Origin: Pedobacter cryoconitis
GTDB taxonomy: Bacteria > Bacteroidota > Bacteroidia > Sphingobacteriales > Sphingobacteriaceae
Direction: 5' to 3'
Length of the DNA stretch: 64,000 bases
Assembly: GCA_019352875.1 (NCBI GenBank)
Contig: JAAAFW010000015.1
Location: forward strand, 494,308 to 558,307
In this document: piece by piece, positions 10,101 through 17,271 of the stretch
Layout of the letters: each line of letters starts with the position of its first letter
How positions within the stretch are numbered: position 1 is the first letter of the stretch
Made by a program: the position numbers and the translations under genes
The notes under the pieces: model-generated
Told to the model about the DNA's origin: nothing
Databases searched by the model: none
Seen by the model: the letters and a program-made list of their open reading frames with translations, nothing else

Positions 10101-10298
10101 TACCGGTCGGTGAGAGATACCGGCCAACAGTTATTTATTGATTTTCTGCCATCTGGTAAATCTGAATTTAGCTACGAAGTACTTGTAACCCAAGAAGGGC
10201 AGTTTAACAATGGACCGGCTGTCCTGCAGTGTTTATATAATCCGGGTATAACTGCCTACAGCAATTCAATGATGATTACAACGGAAAACGATAAGTAA
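4188..10298 (+). CDS. alpha-2-macroglobulin-like protein with embedded TonB-plug-like domain
   Basis: A very large exported protein (2036 residues). The ATG at 4188 is preferred over an in-frame TTG at 4167 because it begins a clean signal peptide ending in IFAQ. The first about 590 residues hold helical and MG-type sequence. TDRGIYRPGQKVFYKA (about 595-610) is the MG2 signature of bacterial alpha-2-macroglobulins. FNETAFFYPNIY (about 1290) opens the A2M family domain, and NMQNADGGLPWFEGG (about 1605) lies in the alpha-toroid thioester domain. Two oddities stand out. Residues about 1160-1270 resemble the plug of SusC-type TonB receptors (LQGRVPGL, EVVTVGYGTR, IRIRGTSSP, TALYGAQAANGVVLISTKG). 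The thioester site, normally YGCxEQ, reads YDGTEQ (about 1510), so no thioester can form. It may act as a periplasmic or surface protease trap or scaffold, but function is inferred. It forms a single-gene unit. Confidence 0.85.
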   Translation: MKLTFSIIFCALLLIITSGNIFAQSSEQNNWTGIETSIRTKKELNKTLDQVTSGKSDARAKGNDIAFARFCYYEMLIRDLRTEDSLYFRNSAFIDSLLLLSKSSKELKTVLHLMQAKRITLFSNLYLKFKRSTYETRDLKYNYGAFTPVEQDSIIRFHYNEAFQISKGLTSNTSADLSWLSSDRNQLPFQTDLGDIAITEKIGFESTKVYGLNLSPEQEQILVRSAPAEFNALVQKHSAQEAGNSRVLDGYYLWTEKHKANPAIQQYIQILLKYYLYTLRPADKVLEQNWKSYLKANLSSSHPIVSASAVYYLFLIHFQEGSKYGANFDDKHKGQLAQAVQLYELHKQNVNQFPGYKKNLEVILQKIKAKEFGFQLQDYQIPQQPILVTANYRNTDRLYYRIIRIGLEEIMPKTTSQRLLLLLSKPALRDSSFTLPNPEGDFDKHAAYLKLEGLPAGSYSIVLSANKISTTDSINEIRDLKFQVSNLTAINSGDRFSILHRKTGLPIKEVKIIMENLINKNAQPNTDPETKKTLKINAQGFVFPGQQLPGEMKIISGGDTLLHQFPKANAYLPREIYDKSSKDLNGFYRDNTSLYIYTDRGIYRPGQKVFYKAILMTRNPTTGEATIFSDVTNPYFKQWLSENKPVLNLRDPNYKIVDSAKITVDDYGSFSGSFVIGKTVMPGRWRIESNAVQAISQNFQVEEYKRPTLEMSMQGPEKTPMPGEPFTLTLTVKSLSGAELNNVRVAYILKRNSALRSRFREVSIKLKDTVGYTDSNGKLKILVQDTAVARSYELEDKALNFGYQLDATATELTGETITLQEHYNVSSWPVDISIPIETYYDRKKLPRLEITATSKINSYKPDQIHLRILKIEQVADTGARKQVDQWLYTEANLKSWFPNLNLHYGLKEAKRLILEKTIPIDSVAHYELDQSMLSSGVYELVGTAKKDKSITGQTTVRFNVFDSEKRTVPASMEEFSYLPADQIKAGEKLTYYTASVDNAYVIYNLTYYAGTKNGLKTKTIYHTQNQMKGMQPYIFEIPKDAVDNLLLVRAYVLNNKLYKNEQRIYLKPSVKSEPEITIEKYRKVLAPGAKETFSVSVKTANKNTAAQLMTVMYDAALDELATHSWAKPNTEWVRGYLPENWTYSISSAASTSLEQYLEDNSYSRQLQGRVPGLALIDAQPVSFPGVQSNALSEVVTVGYGTRSKTIRIRGTSSPSTQNQPLIVVNGLIYTGSLSDFSPDSIKEMKTLTGPQATALYGAQAANGVVLISTKGEFILSEAIEQPQVVVRKDFNETAFFYPNIYADENGLYTFTFTMPQTATSWNWKLLAQTQNGLFAYAERQINTRLNLMVQPHMPRLLYQGDKLYLKSRITNSDSVSINVKLSCKIEDAVTGEDLTSKLLKGPQFKMIQQPAGQTGTDRFLLEVPEDLLNPLKIVITATGNGLADAEEHILPVLPKKIFVRQQLPLDFKNETTSVSAPELPADAEIYGVGLHINPKPQAAVINSLPYLINYSYDGTEQIFNKLFAYLTADKLIKTYPELGKSFGKAQNELLADTLKNDALPDELSESAMPWLNLLNKTSKQQKQLYTVLDTLANRTKIEGYLDKIYNMQNADGGLPWFEGGQSNNWVSNYLIRGFGKMKQDNLVLSNPERLDNFLKKLIAYADGQYTNESLDNRMYYAYTRSGLKDSYKIEPSLLKQIRQTLLNAEKSINGNDLYKQALWIISALRYSEPGDNLQIKAKSQLSSIRQLAIKDDRYGLRWKEISDNDNLNHSREETIAMLYEAFSQTGKDKTVTDGLIKWILNTRQEDSWNTTTGTAAAIEMIRNSPELNSPFTADSVSAKIKDKTISVSNDMLNGTNNQFVAASKASAVTVSANKTVQGGLTWYYFSAYPNAGSTVNPVKLDKKLYIFNGKKNAWEPADILKPFKIGEKLKIVLTVETAKPLRFILIEDKRAGVFEPVDGVSGQKYQDGTRFYRSVRDTGQQLFIDFLPSGKSEFSYEVLVTQEGQFNNGPAVLQCLYNPGITAYSNSMMITTENDK

Positions 10299-10627
10299 TA
10301 TATAAAACACTACCCTCTTCGGGTCAACCTCGGGTCGACTCCAGGTTAACCCTGGGGTTTATTTGAGTTTCAGTCGAACAACACCAGCATATGGCCCAAA
10401 TGAAACCATAGCATCAGTATTTAACCATGATGCAGTTTAAATTTAGTCAAGAATCACTTCAGACACTTATACGTTAATCATCAAAGATCTCTAAATATTA
10501 TTAAATAGGCCAAGGATAGACTAGAGCTATTCCAAACCCTTGTAAAAATAGGCCAACTACGAATAAGACACGACCAAGACCCGAATATGAGTTTAACATT
10601 GCCTGGATTAACAGTATTGCGGTAGTC
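10299..10627. other. 329-bp intergenic region without a gene
   Basis: No credible ORF, RNA gene or mobile-element end is visible. The first part carries a GC-rich inverted repeat (candidate terminator at 10326-10362). The rest is plain AT-rich sequence between the ends of two convergent genes. Confidence 0.6.
10326..10362 (+). terminator. candidate terminator after the alpha-2-macroglobulin-like gene
   Basis: AACCTCGGG (10326-10334) can pair with CCCTGGGGTT (10350-10359), with one bulge and one G-T pair, followed by a short T-rich run. The loop itself contains a smaller CCAGG/CCTGG pairing. It is imperfect, so only moderate support. Confidence 0.4.
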
Positions 10628-11305
10628 CTAAACTAAATCTTTAAGGGCGTTTTGATTACTAATCGCTATAGTTTTACCGGAAATTACAATAGTATCCTCC
10701 GTTAAAAGCTCATTGATGGCGCGGAACAAGGATTCATAAGAAGCTCCTATAAATGCAGCGAGGTCTTGCCTGCTTAATTCGATATCGATAAATCCTTCTT
10801 TGTTAATACCAAACTGCTCCTGTAGCGAAAGTAAAGCTTGAGCAGCCCTACCTTTTACACTCATATGTGCAAGGTTTCGCATCCGCTTTTCAGATTCCTG
10901 AAGTTCACTGGCGAAGAACAGCATTAGCTGGATAACGAATGCGTTGTTTACATTCATTGTGCTTTCTAAAAAATCCATTTTAATGAAACAGACAACGGCT
11001 TCTTCGATTGCCGTGGCCGAAACAGGGTAATATCCTGACCCACCTAAGCCCAGATGCCCGAGAACATCTCCTTTTTTTGCGAAACGAACGATAAGTTCTT
11101 TTTCATCATCCCATTTTTTATGAATCTTCACAGTTCCGCTATAGACAAAATAAATACCTTTAACCGGGTCTGCTTCCTTAAATACCTGCTGACCTTTGTT
11201 CAGTTTTAAATTTTCCTTGTTTACATCTATTGCAGGTTTCCAATCCTTGAGACAGAATCTACACAAAAAGCAAGTATTCAGATCGCATTTATTTTTCCCT
11301 TTCAT
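10628..11305 (-). CDS. Crp/Fnr family transcription regulator with N-terminal cysteine cluster
   Basis: Cytoplasmic DNA-binding regulator of 225 residues: a cyclic-nucleotide-binding-type beta barrel (about 35-140; HLGLGGSGYYPVSATAIEEA) and a C-terminal winged HTH (about 165-220; ELSRQDLAAFIGASYESLFR). Cysteines C7, C12, C15 and C18 are clustered before the barrel, spaced C-x4-C-x2-C-x2-C. That resembles an Fe-S or other redox sensor of the FNR kind, although the spacing is not that of E. coli FNR. It is divergent from a ClC channel gene, with a perfect 7-bp palindrome between them, so it probably controls that gene, itself, or both. The sensed signal is not established. Confidence 0.88.
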   Translation of the reverse strand: MKGKNKCDLNTCFLCRFCLKDWKPAIDVNKENLKLNKGQQVFKEADPVKGIYFVYSGTVKIHKKWDDEKELIVRFAKKGDVLGHLGLGGSGYYPVSATAIEEAVVCFIKMDFLESTMNVNNAFVIQLMLFFASELQESEKRMRNLAHMSVKGRAAQALLSLQEQFGINKEGFIDIELSRQDLAAFIGASYESLFRAINELLTEDTIVISGKTIAISNQNALKDLV

Positions 11306-11418
11306 CGTCGTTTTACAATCTTAATTGACTGTCATAATAAGTCTGTCAGCAATATTACCAATAATCTCTATTATTCCGTTAACAGAACGATTTTAAATAA
11401 CTGTTCGCATCACAATTA

Positions 11419-11434
11419 TATTGCACATGCAATA
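11419..11434. promoter_or_regulatory. palindrome in the crp/fnr-clc divergent promoter region
   Basis: TATTGCA (11419-11425) and TGCAATA (11428-11434) form a perfect inverted repeat with a 2-bp centre. It lies 114 bp upstream of the Crp/Fnr start and about 40 bp upstream of the clc -7 element. A dimeric Crp/Fnr-type protein would fit such a site, and the neighbouring regulator is the obvious candidate. Confidence 0.5.
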
Positions 11435-11473
11435 CATAATTATAATTTTATAAAATAAAAAACAATAATATAT

Positions 11474-11481
11474 TACATTTG
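11474..11481 (+). promoter_or_regulatory. -7 promoter element of the clc gene
   Basis: TACATTTG matches the Bacteroidota -7 consensus TAnnTTTG exactly and lies 45 bp before the clc start codon. The expected -33 region contains only TTTTA (11446-11450), so the promoter may depend on an activator. Confidence 0.45.
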
Positions 11482-11526
11482 CAATGTTTTAATCATGCCC
11501 TATAACACGACACACTATCTTTCAAA

Positions 11527-12798
11527 ATGAAATACTCTACTTCCAAACGGATTTTCACACTGCAGGATACAGTTAAAAATCCGCTAAAATTTAACCCTTT
11601 TGTCTATAATAAAAATTTCCTCTTATGGACTATGCTCGGTATTATCGGAGGTATAATAGCCGGCGGTTATTGGATTGTGCTTGAACATTTAACTGCCCTG
11701 CTAGCTATTGTTCAGGGAATTTATATTATTCCATTAATGACCATTGCAGGCTTAATAGCAGGTGTAGTTATCCATAAACTCGGTGACCCGGGTGAAATTG
11801 ATTTAATGGTAGACAATATTCATTTTAAAGGTGGACGACTGGATCCAAAAAATAATTCTTCCATGATCCTGTCTTCTTTAATTTGTATTTCTGCAGGTGG
11901 TAGTTTAGGACCGGAGGCCCCTCTTGTGCAAGTTGTCGGCTCTACCGGCACCTATATTGCAAGAAAACTTGGTTTTAAAGGTGAAGACATACGATCAATT
12001 ACCATTGCCGGAATGGCCTCAGCTTTTACTGCCCTGTTTGGTGCACCTCTGGGCGGAAGTCTTTTCGCTTTAGAAATATTAGACCACAGACAGGTAACCA
12101 AATATTATAAAGCTTTTATGCCAGCCTTAGTAGCTAGCTGTGCAAGCTACCTGGTCTTTATATTAATTACGCAGCTCAATCTTGGGCCCACCTGGAACTT
12201 CCCGGCCTACAAAGATCCAAAGGTAAGCGATATCGTTTACGCAGTCGGCTATTCATTGGCCGGAGCAGCTACAGGATGGGTTTTCATCTCATTTGTCAAG
12301 AATTTCAAACTGATTTTCAAAAGCATCAAATTAGCTGTCTACTATAAATTAGCTATCGGAGGCTTCTTTTTGGGAACCATAGCCTATTGTATTCCGCTTA
12401 CACGATATTTTGGGCATGATCAGCTCTCTCAGGTTCTGACCGGAAATTTCACGATAGGTTTCTTAATAGCCTTACTCCTGCTGAAGCTGATAGCTATTGC
12501 AATTACGGTAACTTCCGGCTGGCGGGGCGGGTTCATTATCCCCCTGCTATTTGCCGGCACTGTTTTGGGATTAATTATTTACCAGATTTTCCCTGGACAA
12601 AATCTCACTTTGATAGCAGTATGCTGTATGGCAGCTTTAAATGCCTGTGTTACACGTACACCTGTGAGCATTATAATTTTACTCGCCACAATGACGGGTT
12701 TTCAAAATATTGCTCCGATTATATTTGCCAGTTTAACAGGGTATTTTCTGGCACCTAAATCACCATTAATCAGCGCTCAGCTGGGAACAGAGAAATAG
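11527..12798 (+). CDS. ClC-family chloride channel or Cl-/H+ antiporter
   Basis: Multi-pass inner-membrane protein of 423 residues. The ClC hallmarks are seen in order: GGSLGPEAPLVQ (equivalent to GREGP, with the gating glutamate position retained), GSLFALEIL, and GWRGGFIIPLLFAGTVLG (the GxFxP motif). The length fits bacterial ClC proteins without cytoplasmic CBS domains. Members move chloride or other anions, sometimes in exchange for protons in acid resistance. Whether this one is a channel or an exchanger cannot be decided by reading. It is transcribed away from the Crp/Fnr regulator and likely controlled by it. Confidence 0.9.
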   Translation: MKYSTSKRIFTLQDTVKNPLKFNPFVYNKNFLLWTMLGIIGGIIAGGYWIVLEHLTALLAIVQGIYIIPLMTIAGLIAGVVIHKLGDPGEIDLMVDNIHFKGGRLDPKNNSSMILSSLICISAGGSLGPEAPLVQVVGSTGTYIARKLGFKGEDIRSITIAGMASAFTALFGAPLGGSLFALEILDHRQVTKYYKAFMPALVASCASYLVFILITQLNLGPTWNFPAYKDPKVSDIVYAVGYSLAGAATGWVFISFVKNFKLIFKSIKLAVYYKLAIGGFFLGTIAYCIPLTRYFGHDQLSQVLTGNFTIGFLIALLLLKLIAIAITVTSGWRGGFIIPLLFAGTVLGLIIYQIFPGQNLTLIAVCCMAALNACVTRTPVSIIILLATMTGFQNIAPIIFASLTGYFLAPKSPLISAQLGTEK

Positions 12799-12890
12799 CG
12801 GATATGAGTATTTTTTCTTACCTTCTATTTTATACAGACAGGGTAAGATCTTGCCATTATGCTAATCACTAACCTCAATACGCATTAATA

Positions 12891-13622
12891 ATGAACTTTA
12901 GAGGATATTTATTGGAACTGCAACTTAATGCTCCCGAAAGATTCAGCAGGACGTATCCATTCGATATACCTGCTTTAATAAGTCTGGAAACACTGGAATT
13001 TCATCCGAGCGTTACTTATTTTGTAGGCGAAAATGGAATGGGCAAATCAACCTTGCTGGAAGCCATTGCTATCTACTGTGGTTTCAATGCTGAAGGTGGA
13101 AGCCGCAACTTCAATTTTACGACGAAAGATTCGCACTCTAGTCTACATGAGCATATTGTTTTGAGTAAAGGTCCTTACGCTATGAAAGATGGCTTCTTCC
13201 TCAGAAGTGAGAGTTTTTATAATGTAGCTTCAGCGATAGACTCTCTCGGACCAGAACAATCTTTTCTAGATAATTACGGAGGAAAATCTCTGCATGAGCG
13301 CTCACATGGAGAATCCTTCTGGGAATTAATGACACATCGTTTCCGTGGCAGGGGACTTTATATCCTCGATGAGCCTGAATCTGCACTTTCGGTGACGCGT
13401 CAAATGGCTATGCTTTCCAGAATACATCGTTTAGTGGCAGAAAACTCCCAGTTCATAATTGCTACCCACTCGCCTGTTGTACTTGCGTATCCAGACTCAA
13501 TAATTTATGAGTTTGGCCAAAATGGAATTAAACGAGTTGAATATAAGGAAACAGAGATGTATAATACTTTTAAGGAATTCATAAATCGTCCGGAGGAAAT
13601 GTTGTCCATTCTGCTCAGTTAG
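12891..13622 (+). CDS. AAA/ABC-type ATPase
   Basis: Soluble ATPase of 243 residues of the RecF/SMC-like ABC group, without transporter features. Walker A is GENGMGKST (46-54), a signature-like SHGES precedes Walker B ILDEPESALS, and an H-loop IIATHSP follows. The family is often annotated as predicted ATPase or YbjD/YhaR-like and may act in nucleic-acid or stress functions. The specific role is unknown. It follows the clc gene by 92 bp and may share its transcript. No nuclease or toxin partner is adjacent. Confidence 0.85.
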   Translation: MNFRGYLLELQLNAPERFSRTYPFDIPALISLETLEFHPSVTYFVGENGMGKSTLLEAIAIYCGFNAEGGSRNFNFTTKDSHSSLHEHIVLSKGPYAMKDGFFLRSESFYNVASAIDSLGPEQSFLDNYGGKSLHERSHGESFWELMTHRFRGRGLYILDEPESALSVTRQMAMLSRIHRLVAENSQFIIATHSPVVLAYPDSIIYEFGQNGIKRVEYKETEMYNTFKEFINRPEEMLSILLS

Positions 13623-13704
13623 GGAAAACGTAGCGAGACTGTTACACACTGACTGACAAGCCTTTGTCATGAATCATTATTTTTGAGTACTAAGCCTGTG
13701 AAAT

Positions 13705-14592
13705 ATGAGCCAAATAAACAATAAAGACATCAGTCAGGAAGTTTTTGATCTGTATGATGACTATGCGCACAACCGGCTTGACCGGCGTACGTTTATGCAA
13801 AAACTTTCTATTTATGCTGTTGGAGGATTAACTGTGCCGGCATTAATGAGTTTTTTGATGCCTGATTATTCAGGAAATGTACAAATTCAGCCTGGTGATC
13901 CCCGTTTGAAATCAGACTATATTAATTATCCTTCACCAAAAGGCGGCGGAACTATTAAAGGTCTGCTTTCCAAACCTAAGGATTCTAAAAAGAAACTAGG
14001 GGGCATTATTGTCGTTCATGAAAACCGTGGTCTAAACCCATACATTGAAGACGTCGGACGAAGGGCAGCACTGGCTGGATTTATTTCACTGGCACCAGAT
14101 GCCCTTACTCCTTTGGGCGGTTATCCGGGTAATGACGACGAAGGTCGTACCATGCAGAGTAAACGGGATAAAGGTGAAATGGAAGAAGATTTCATTGCTG
14201 CATTTAATTATCTGAAAAATCATAAAGACTGCAACGGTAAAGTTGGTGTGGTAGGTTTTTGTTTTGGCGGTGGTATATCCAATATGATGGCAACACGTAT
14301 ACCGGATCTGGCTGCTGCAGTCCCTTACTATGGAGCACAGCCCCCTGTTTCAGATGTGCCTAAAATAAACTCCCCACTGATGCTTCATTATGCTTCTTTG
14401 GATACAAGAATAACAGAAGGCTGGCCCCCTTATGAAGCAGCTTTAAAAGAGAATGGTAAAAAATATCAGGCATTTATCTATGAAAATGTGAATCACGGCT
14501 TCCATAACGACACAACGCCACGTTATGATAAGGCTGCTGCAGAACTTTCATGGAAACGTACAATTGATTTCTTTACTAAAAATCTGGCCTGA
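13705..14592 (+). CDS. Tat-exported dienelactone hydrolase family protein
   Basis: Alpha/beta hydrolase of 295 residues. The N-terminus carries a twin-arginine signal (RRTFMQK, R27-R28, then a hydrophobic helix), so it is likely exported folded. The catalytic triad of the dienelactone hydrolase type is seen: nucleophile Cys in GFCFGGG, Asp in SLDTRI, and His in NHGFHND. The family hydrolyses lactones and esters; many Bacteroidota proteins of this exact layout have no known substrate. It ends at a bidirectional hairpin shared with the convergent AraC gene. Confidence 0.88.
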   Translation: MSQINNKDISQEVFDLYDDYAHNRLDRRTFMQKLSIYAVGGLTVPALMSFLMPDYSGNVQIQPGDPRLKSDYINYPSPKGGGTIKGLLSKPKDSKKKLGGIIVVHENRGLNPYIEDVGRRAALAGFISLAPDALTPLGGYPGNDDEGRTMQSKRDKGEMEEDFIAAFNYLKNHKDCNGKVGVVGFCFGGGISNMMATRIPDLAAAVPYYGAQPPVSDVPKINSPLMLHYASLDTRITEGWPPYEAALKENGKKYQAFIYENVNHGFHNDTTPRYDKAAAELSWKRTIDFFTKNLA

Positions 14593-14605
14593 AGGTAAAA
14601 CCTGG

Positions 14606-14654
14606 TATTATCCTCTGGTTTCGAAAGTATCGCTTTTGAAGCCAAAGGATAATA
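14606..14654. terminator. bidirectional terminator
   Basis: TATTATCCT (14606-14614) pairs with AGGATAATA (14646-14654). A second inner pairing (GGTTTC with GAAGCC) extends the stem after an internal loop. It lies between convergent genes. Confidence 0.65.
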
Positions 14655-14663
14655 ATCCGGACT

Positions 14664-15461
14664 TTAATACTTATTTGCATGAGCTACAGCCGAAGGATTA
14701 ATTCCGTATTTTTTCTTAAAAGCAAATGAGAAATGAGAAAGATCTTCAAAACCGAGGTCAAGATAAATATCAGATGGCTTTTTTCCATTTTTCTCGAGAA
14801 GAAAGTATCCTTCCTGGAGTCTTTTTTGTATCAGCCAATGACCCGGGGTCTGTGAAAATATCGCGACAAAGTCTCTTTTAAAAGCCGACAAGCTACGGCC
14901 AGTCAGATAGGCGAACCTTTCCATACTTACATTAAATTTATAATTCCGGTTCATGTACGACTCCAGATCTATTTTCTCCGGAGATGCAAAATCAAAAAGA
15001 ATATCTGATAACTCCGGGTTTGTTTTTAACAATATCAGGATGAGCTCCTCCCGTTTTAAATTTGCAAAAGTCTGGTCTATTTCTCCTCCCTTATTGTAGT
15101 AAGGCATTAGAGAGAGAATAAAATCAGGTATTAAATTATTCTTTTTTAATAAAATGAAAGTATCGGGATGAATGGCGTTTCCGGCCGTTTTCCTAAACTT
15201 AGCTGAAAGATTTTTAAGAAATGTAGTATCAAGAACAATTACAACCTTTTCAAACTCACCGTTATCTTTTTGTTTATGGTATCGTGCCAGTTGATTTTTC
15301 CGGATCAGACAATATTCTCCAGGCTTCATATTATATTTTCGGCGCCCGTCATACCCCTCTATACTCCCTTTTGCCAGATATAAAAAGAAATGTTCAGCTA
15401 TAAATTGCTCCGGTGATATTTCCGGACCTACATAACAACTTTTGATTTCGGTATATCTCAT
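14664..15461 (-). CDS. AraC family transcription regulator
   Basis: 265-residue regulator. The N-terminal half is a cupin-like sensing domain without a clear ligand motif. The C-terminal about 100 residues carry the double HTH (MERFAYLTGRSLSAFKRDF and the second helix ending GFEDLSHFSFAFKKKYGINPS). It is the last gene of a four-gene reverse-strand operon: its ATG overlaps the stop of the MBL-hydrolase gene by 4 bp. It probably controls that operon in response to a small molecule handled by its enzymes. Confidence 0.9.
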   Translation of the reverse strand: MRYTEIKSCYVGPEISPEQFIAEHFFLYLAKGSIEGYDGRRKYNMKPGEYCLIRKNQLARYHKQKDNGEFEKVVIVLDTTFLKNLSAKFRKTAGNAIHPDTFILLKKNNLIPDFILSLMPYYNKGGEIDQTFANLKREELILILLKTNPELSDILFDFASPEKIDLESYMNRNYKFNVSMERFAYLTGRSLSAFKRDFVAIFSQTPGHWLIQKRLQEGYFLLEKNGKKPSDIYLDLGFEDLSHFSFAFKKKYGINPSAVAHANKY

Positions 15462-16597
15462 TGATCCTGCTCTTTAGTGTTCCACCATTTTTTAAAAACT
15501 GCGCCAGTGTTATCTAAATTAACAATTTCTCCGATAACAGGTGTGATTAAAGGAATCCGATAATGTTCATTAAGACGGGATATCTCATTGAGAGGTTCAT
15601 TCCAGGTATGTTTGGCTAATGCAAACTTAGAGTTATGTACTGGAACTATTCTTTTCGCGCCGAGGTCCTTTGCTGCCTGTAAAGTTTCTTCGGGCAACAG
15701 GTGTATATAGTGCCAGGCTTTATCATACTGACCATTTTCCATAATAGCGACATCAACCGGGCCGAACTTTTTCCCTATCGCGGCGAAATGTGCGTCATAT
15801 CCCCCATCTCCGCTATAATAGACTTTCATTTTGGGCGTATGAATTAGAAAAGATAACCACAATGATCTGTTCTGTTTCAATCCGCGTCCTGATTTATGCC
15901 TGGCGGGTAAGGTATGAATAGTCAGGCCGTCCGCTGTGCTTAAGCTCTCATTCCAATCCTTTTCAAGTATCTTTTCTTCTGAATAACCCCAACGTTCAAA
16001 ATGCGAACCTACACCCAACCCGCATATTACCGCTTTGACCTTATCTTTCATCGCCAGTACCGTGGGGTAATCAAGGTGATCAAAATGATCATGTGAAATA
16101 AGCAGGTAGTCAATTTCCGGCATATCCTGTGCGCTATAAATATCTGTTCCTGGAAATGACTTTACCGTACCTGGCAACGGAGATGCTGTATTGCTAAAAA
16201 CAGGGTCTATTAAAAAACGTTTGCCATTCAGCTGTAAATAGCAGGAAGAATGTCCAAACCAAACGAACAGATTACTATCTATAGGAAGGTTCTTCAGGTC
16301 TGTTTTAACGGAAGGAATAGGAAAAGACGGCCTTGTTATAGGAGATTCCCCAAAAAACTGCTTCCGTAATTCGCCCCAGAAACCATATCCTTCGGCGAAG
16401 GTTGGCGTAATACTTTCATTTTGAAATTCGCCATCTGAATAGTGTGATGATTTAACGATCCGCTCTAATCGTTTACCGGATGGTACGCTGCCGAAGGTTG
16501 CCTTTTGCATATAAAGACAGGTGGAAAGACTCAGTATGACCGATAGCGAAGCGACAACCAGCAAAATTCGTTTTATAATCAAAAAGGTTCGTTTCAT
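15458..16597 (-). CDS. MBL-fold metallo-hydrolase (NAPE-PLD/UlaG-like)
   Basis: 379-residue metallo-beta-lactamase-fold enzyme. HDHFDHLD supplies the HxHxDH metal motif. YSGDGGYD and VPVHNSKFALAKH give the later metal ligands. The layout resembles the NAPE-phospholipase D and UlaG branches rather than true beta-lactamases. A hydrophobic N-terminal helix ending near LSLSTC suggests membrane anchoring or export; the cysteine is not a perfect lipobox. It overlaps by 4 bp both the upstream NAD(P)-binding gene and the downstream AraC gene, so all are co-translated. The substrate is unknown, possibly a phosphodiester or lactone. Confidence 0.85.
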   Translation of the reverse strand: MKRTFLIIKRILLVVASLSVILSLSTCLYMQKATFGSVPSGKRLERIVKSSHYSDGEFQNESITPTFAEGYGFWGELRKQFFGESPITRPSFPIPSVKTDLKNLPIDSNLFVWFGHSSCYLQLNGKRFLIDPVFSNTASPLPGTVKSFPGTDIYSAQDMPEIDYLLISHDHFDHLDYPTVLAMKDKVKAVICGLGVGSHFERWGYSEEKILEKDWNESLSTADGLTIHTLPARHKSGRGLKQNRSLWLSFLIHTPKMKVYYSGDGGYDAHFAAIGKKFGPVDVAIMENGQYDKAWHYIHLLPEETLQAAKDLGAKRIVPVHNSKFALAKHTWNEPLNEISRLNEHYRIPLITPVIGEIVNLDNTGAVFKKWWNTKEQDQ

Positions 16598-17250
16598 TGT
16601 ACCTGTTCAGAGAGTTTTTTGATATCTGCAGCTTCGAGCGTTATTTTGGGAAAACCGGTTTTCACTGCCTGAATCATCGCTCTGCCGATCTTTTTCGTAG
16701 TAGAACCAGTATAGAAGAGACCTAGCAGCGGGTAAAGCAAACCTATATATTTATTGATTCCTTTGAGATGTACCTGACTTTTCTCAGGTTTCATTAAGCC
16801 CGGCCGAAAATTATATTGGGCTTTGAATGCCATTTTACCAAGCGCATTTTCAGTTTTACCTTTAATGCGCGCCCACATTATCTTCCCCTCTCCAGTACTA
16901 TCAGTACTCGCTCCGGAAACGAATATAAACGTTAGATCCGGGTTGATTTTAAGTAAGGTCCCGGCGAAACTAATAGTTGTATCATAAGTTATATGCTGAT
17001 ACTTTTCTTCGGTCATGCCAACAGAACTAATACCGGCACAATAAAAACATGCGTCAAAGCCAGATAATTGATCACTGTATTCATTTATTTTGATAAAATC
17101 ATCTACAAGTAATTCTTTAAGCCGTGGATGTGTAATGCCGGAAGGTTTACGACTAATAGAAAGAACAGAAGTCACATTGTCATTTTCCAGGCATTCCAGC
17201 AATACACCTTCTCCAACCATACCTGTTGAGCCTGTTATTATTATTTTCAT
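16594..17250 (-). CDS. NAD(P)H-binding epimerase-like protein (atypical SDR)
   Basis: 218 residues with an N-terminal Rossmann motif GSTGMVGEG (7-15), and FVSGASTDSTGEG in place of the usual Ser-Tyr-Lys active site. This places it with the atypical SDRs (NmrA/HIM1-type). It may bind NADP(H) as a sensor or act as an oxidoreductase; no classical catalytic YxxxK is evident. It lies 21 bp downstream of the aldehyde reductase gene and overlaps the MBL gene. Confidence 0.8.
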   Translation of the reverse strand: MKIIITGSTGMVGEGVLLECLENDNVTSVLSISRKPSGITHPRLKELLVDDFIKINEYSDQLSGFDACFYCAGISSVGMTEEKYQHITYDTTISFAGTLLKINPDLTFIFVSGASTDSTGEGKIMWARIKGKTENALGKMAFKAQYNFRPGLMKPEKSQVHLKGINKYIGLLYPLLGLFYTGSTTKKIGRAMIQAVKTGFPKITLEAADIKKLSEQVQ

Positions 17251-17271
17251 ATTATAGATTTTTAAGATAAA

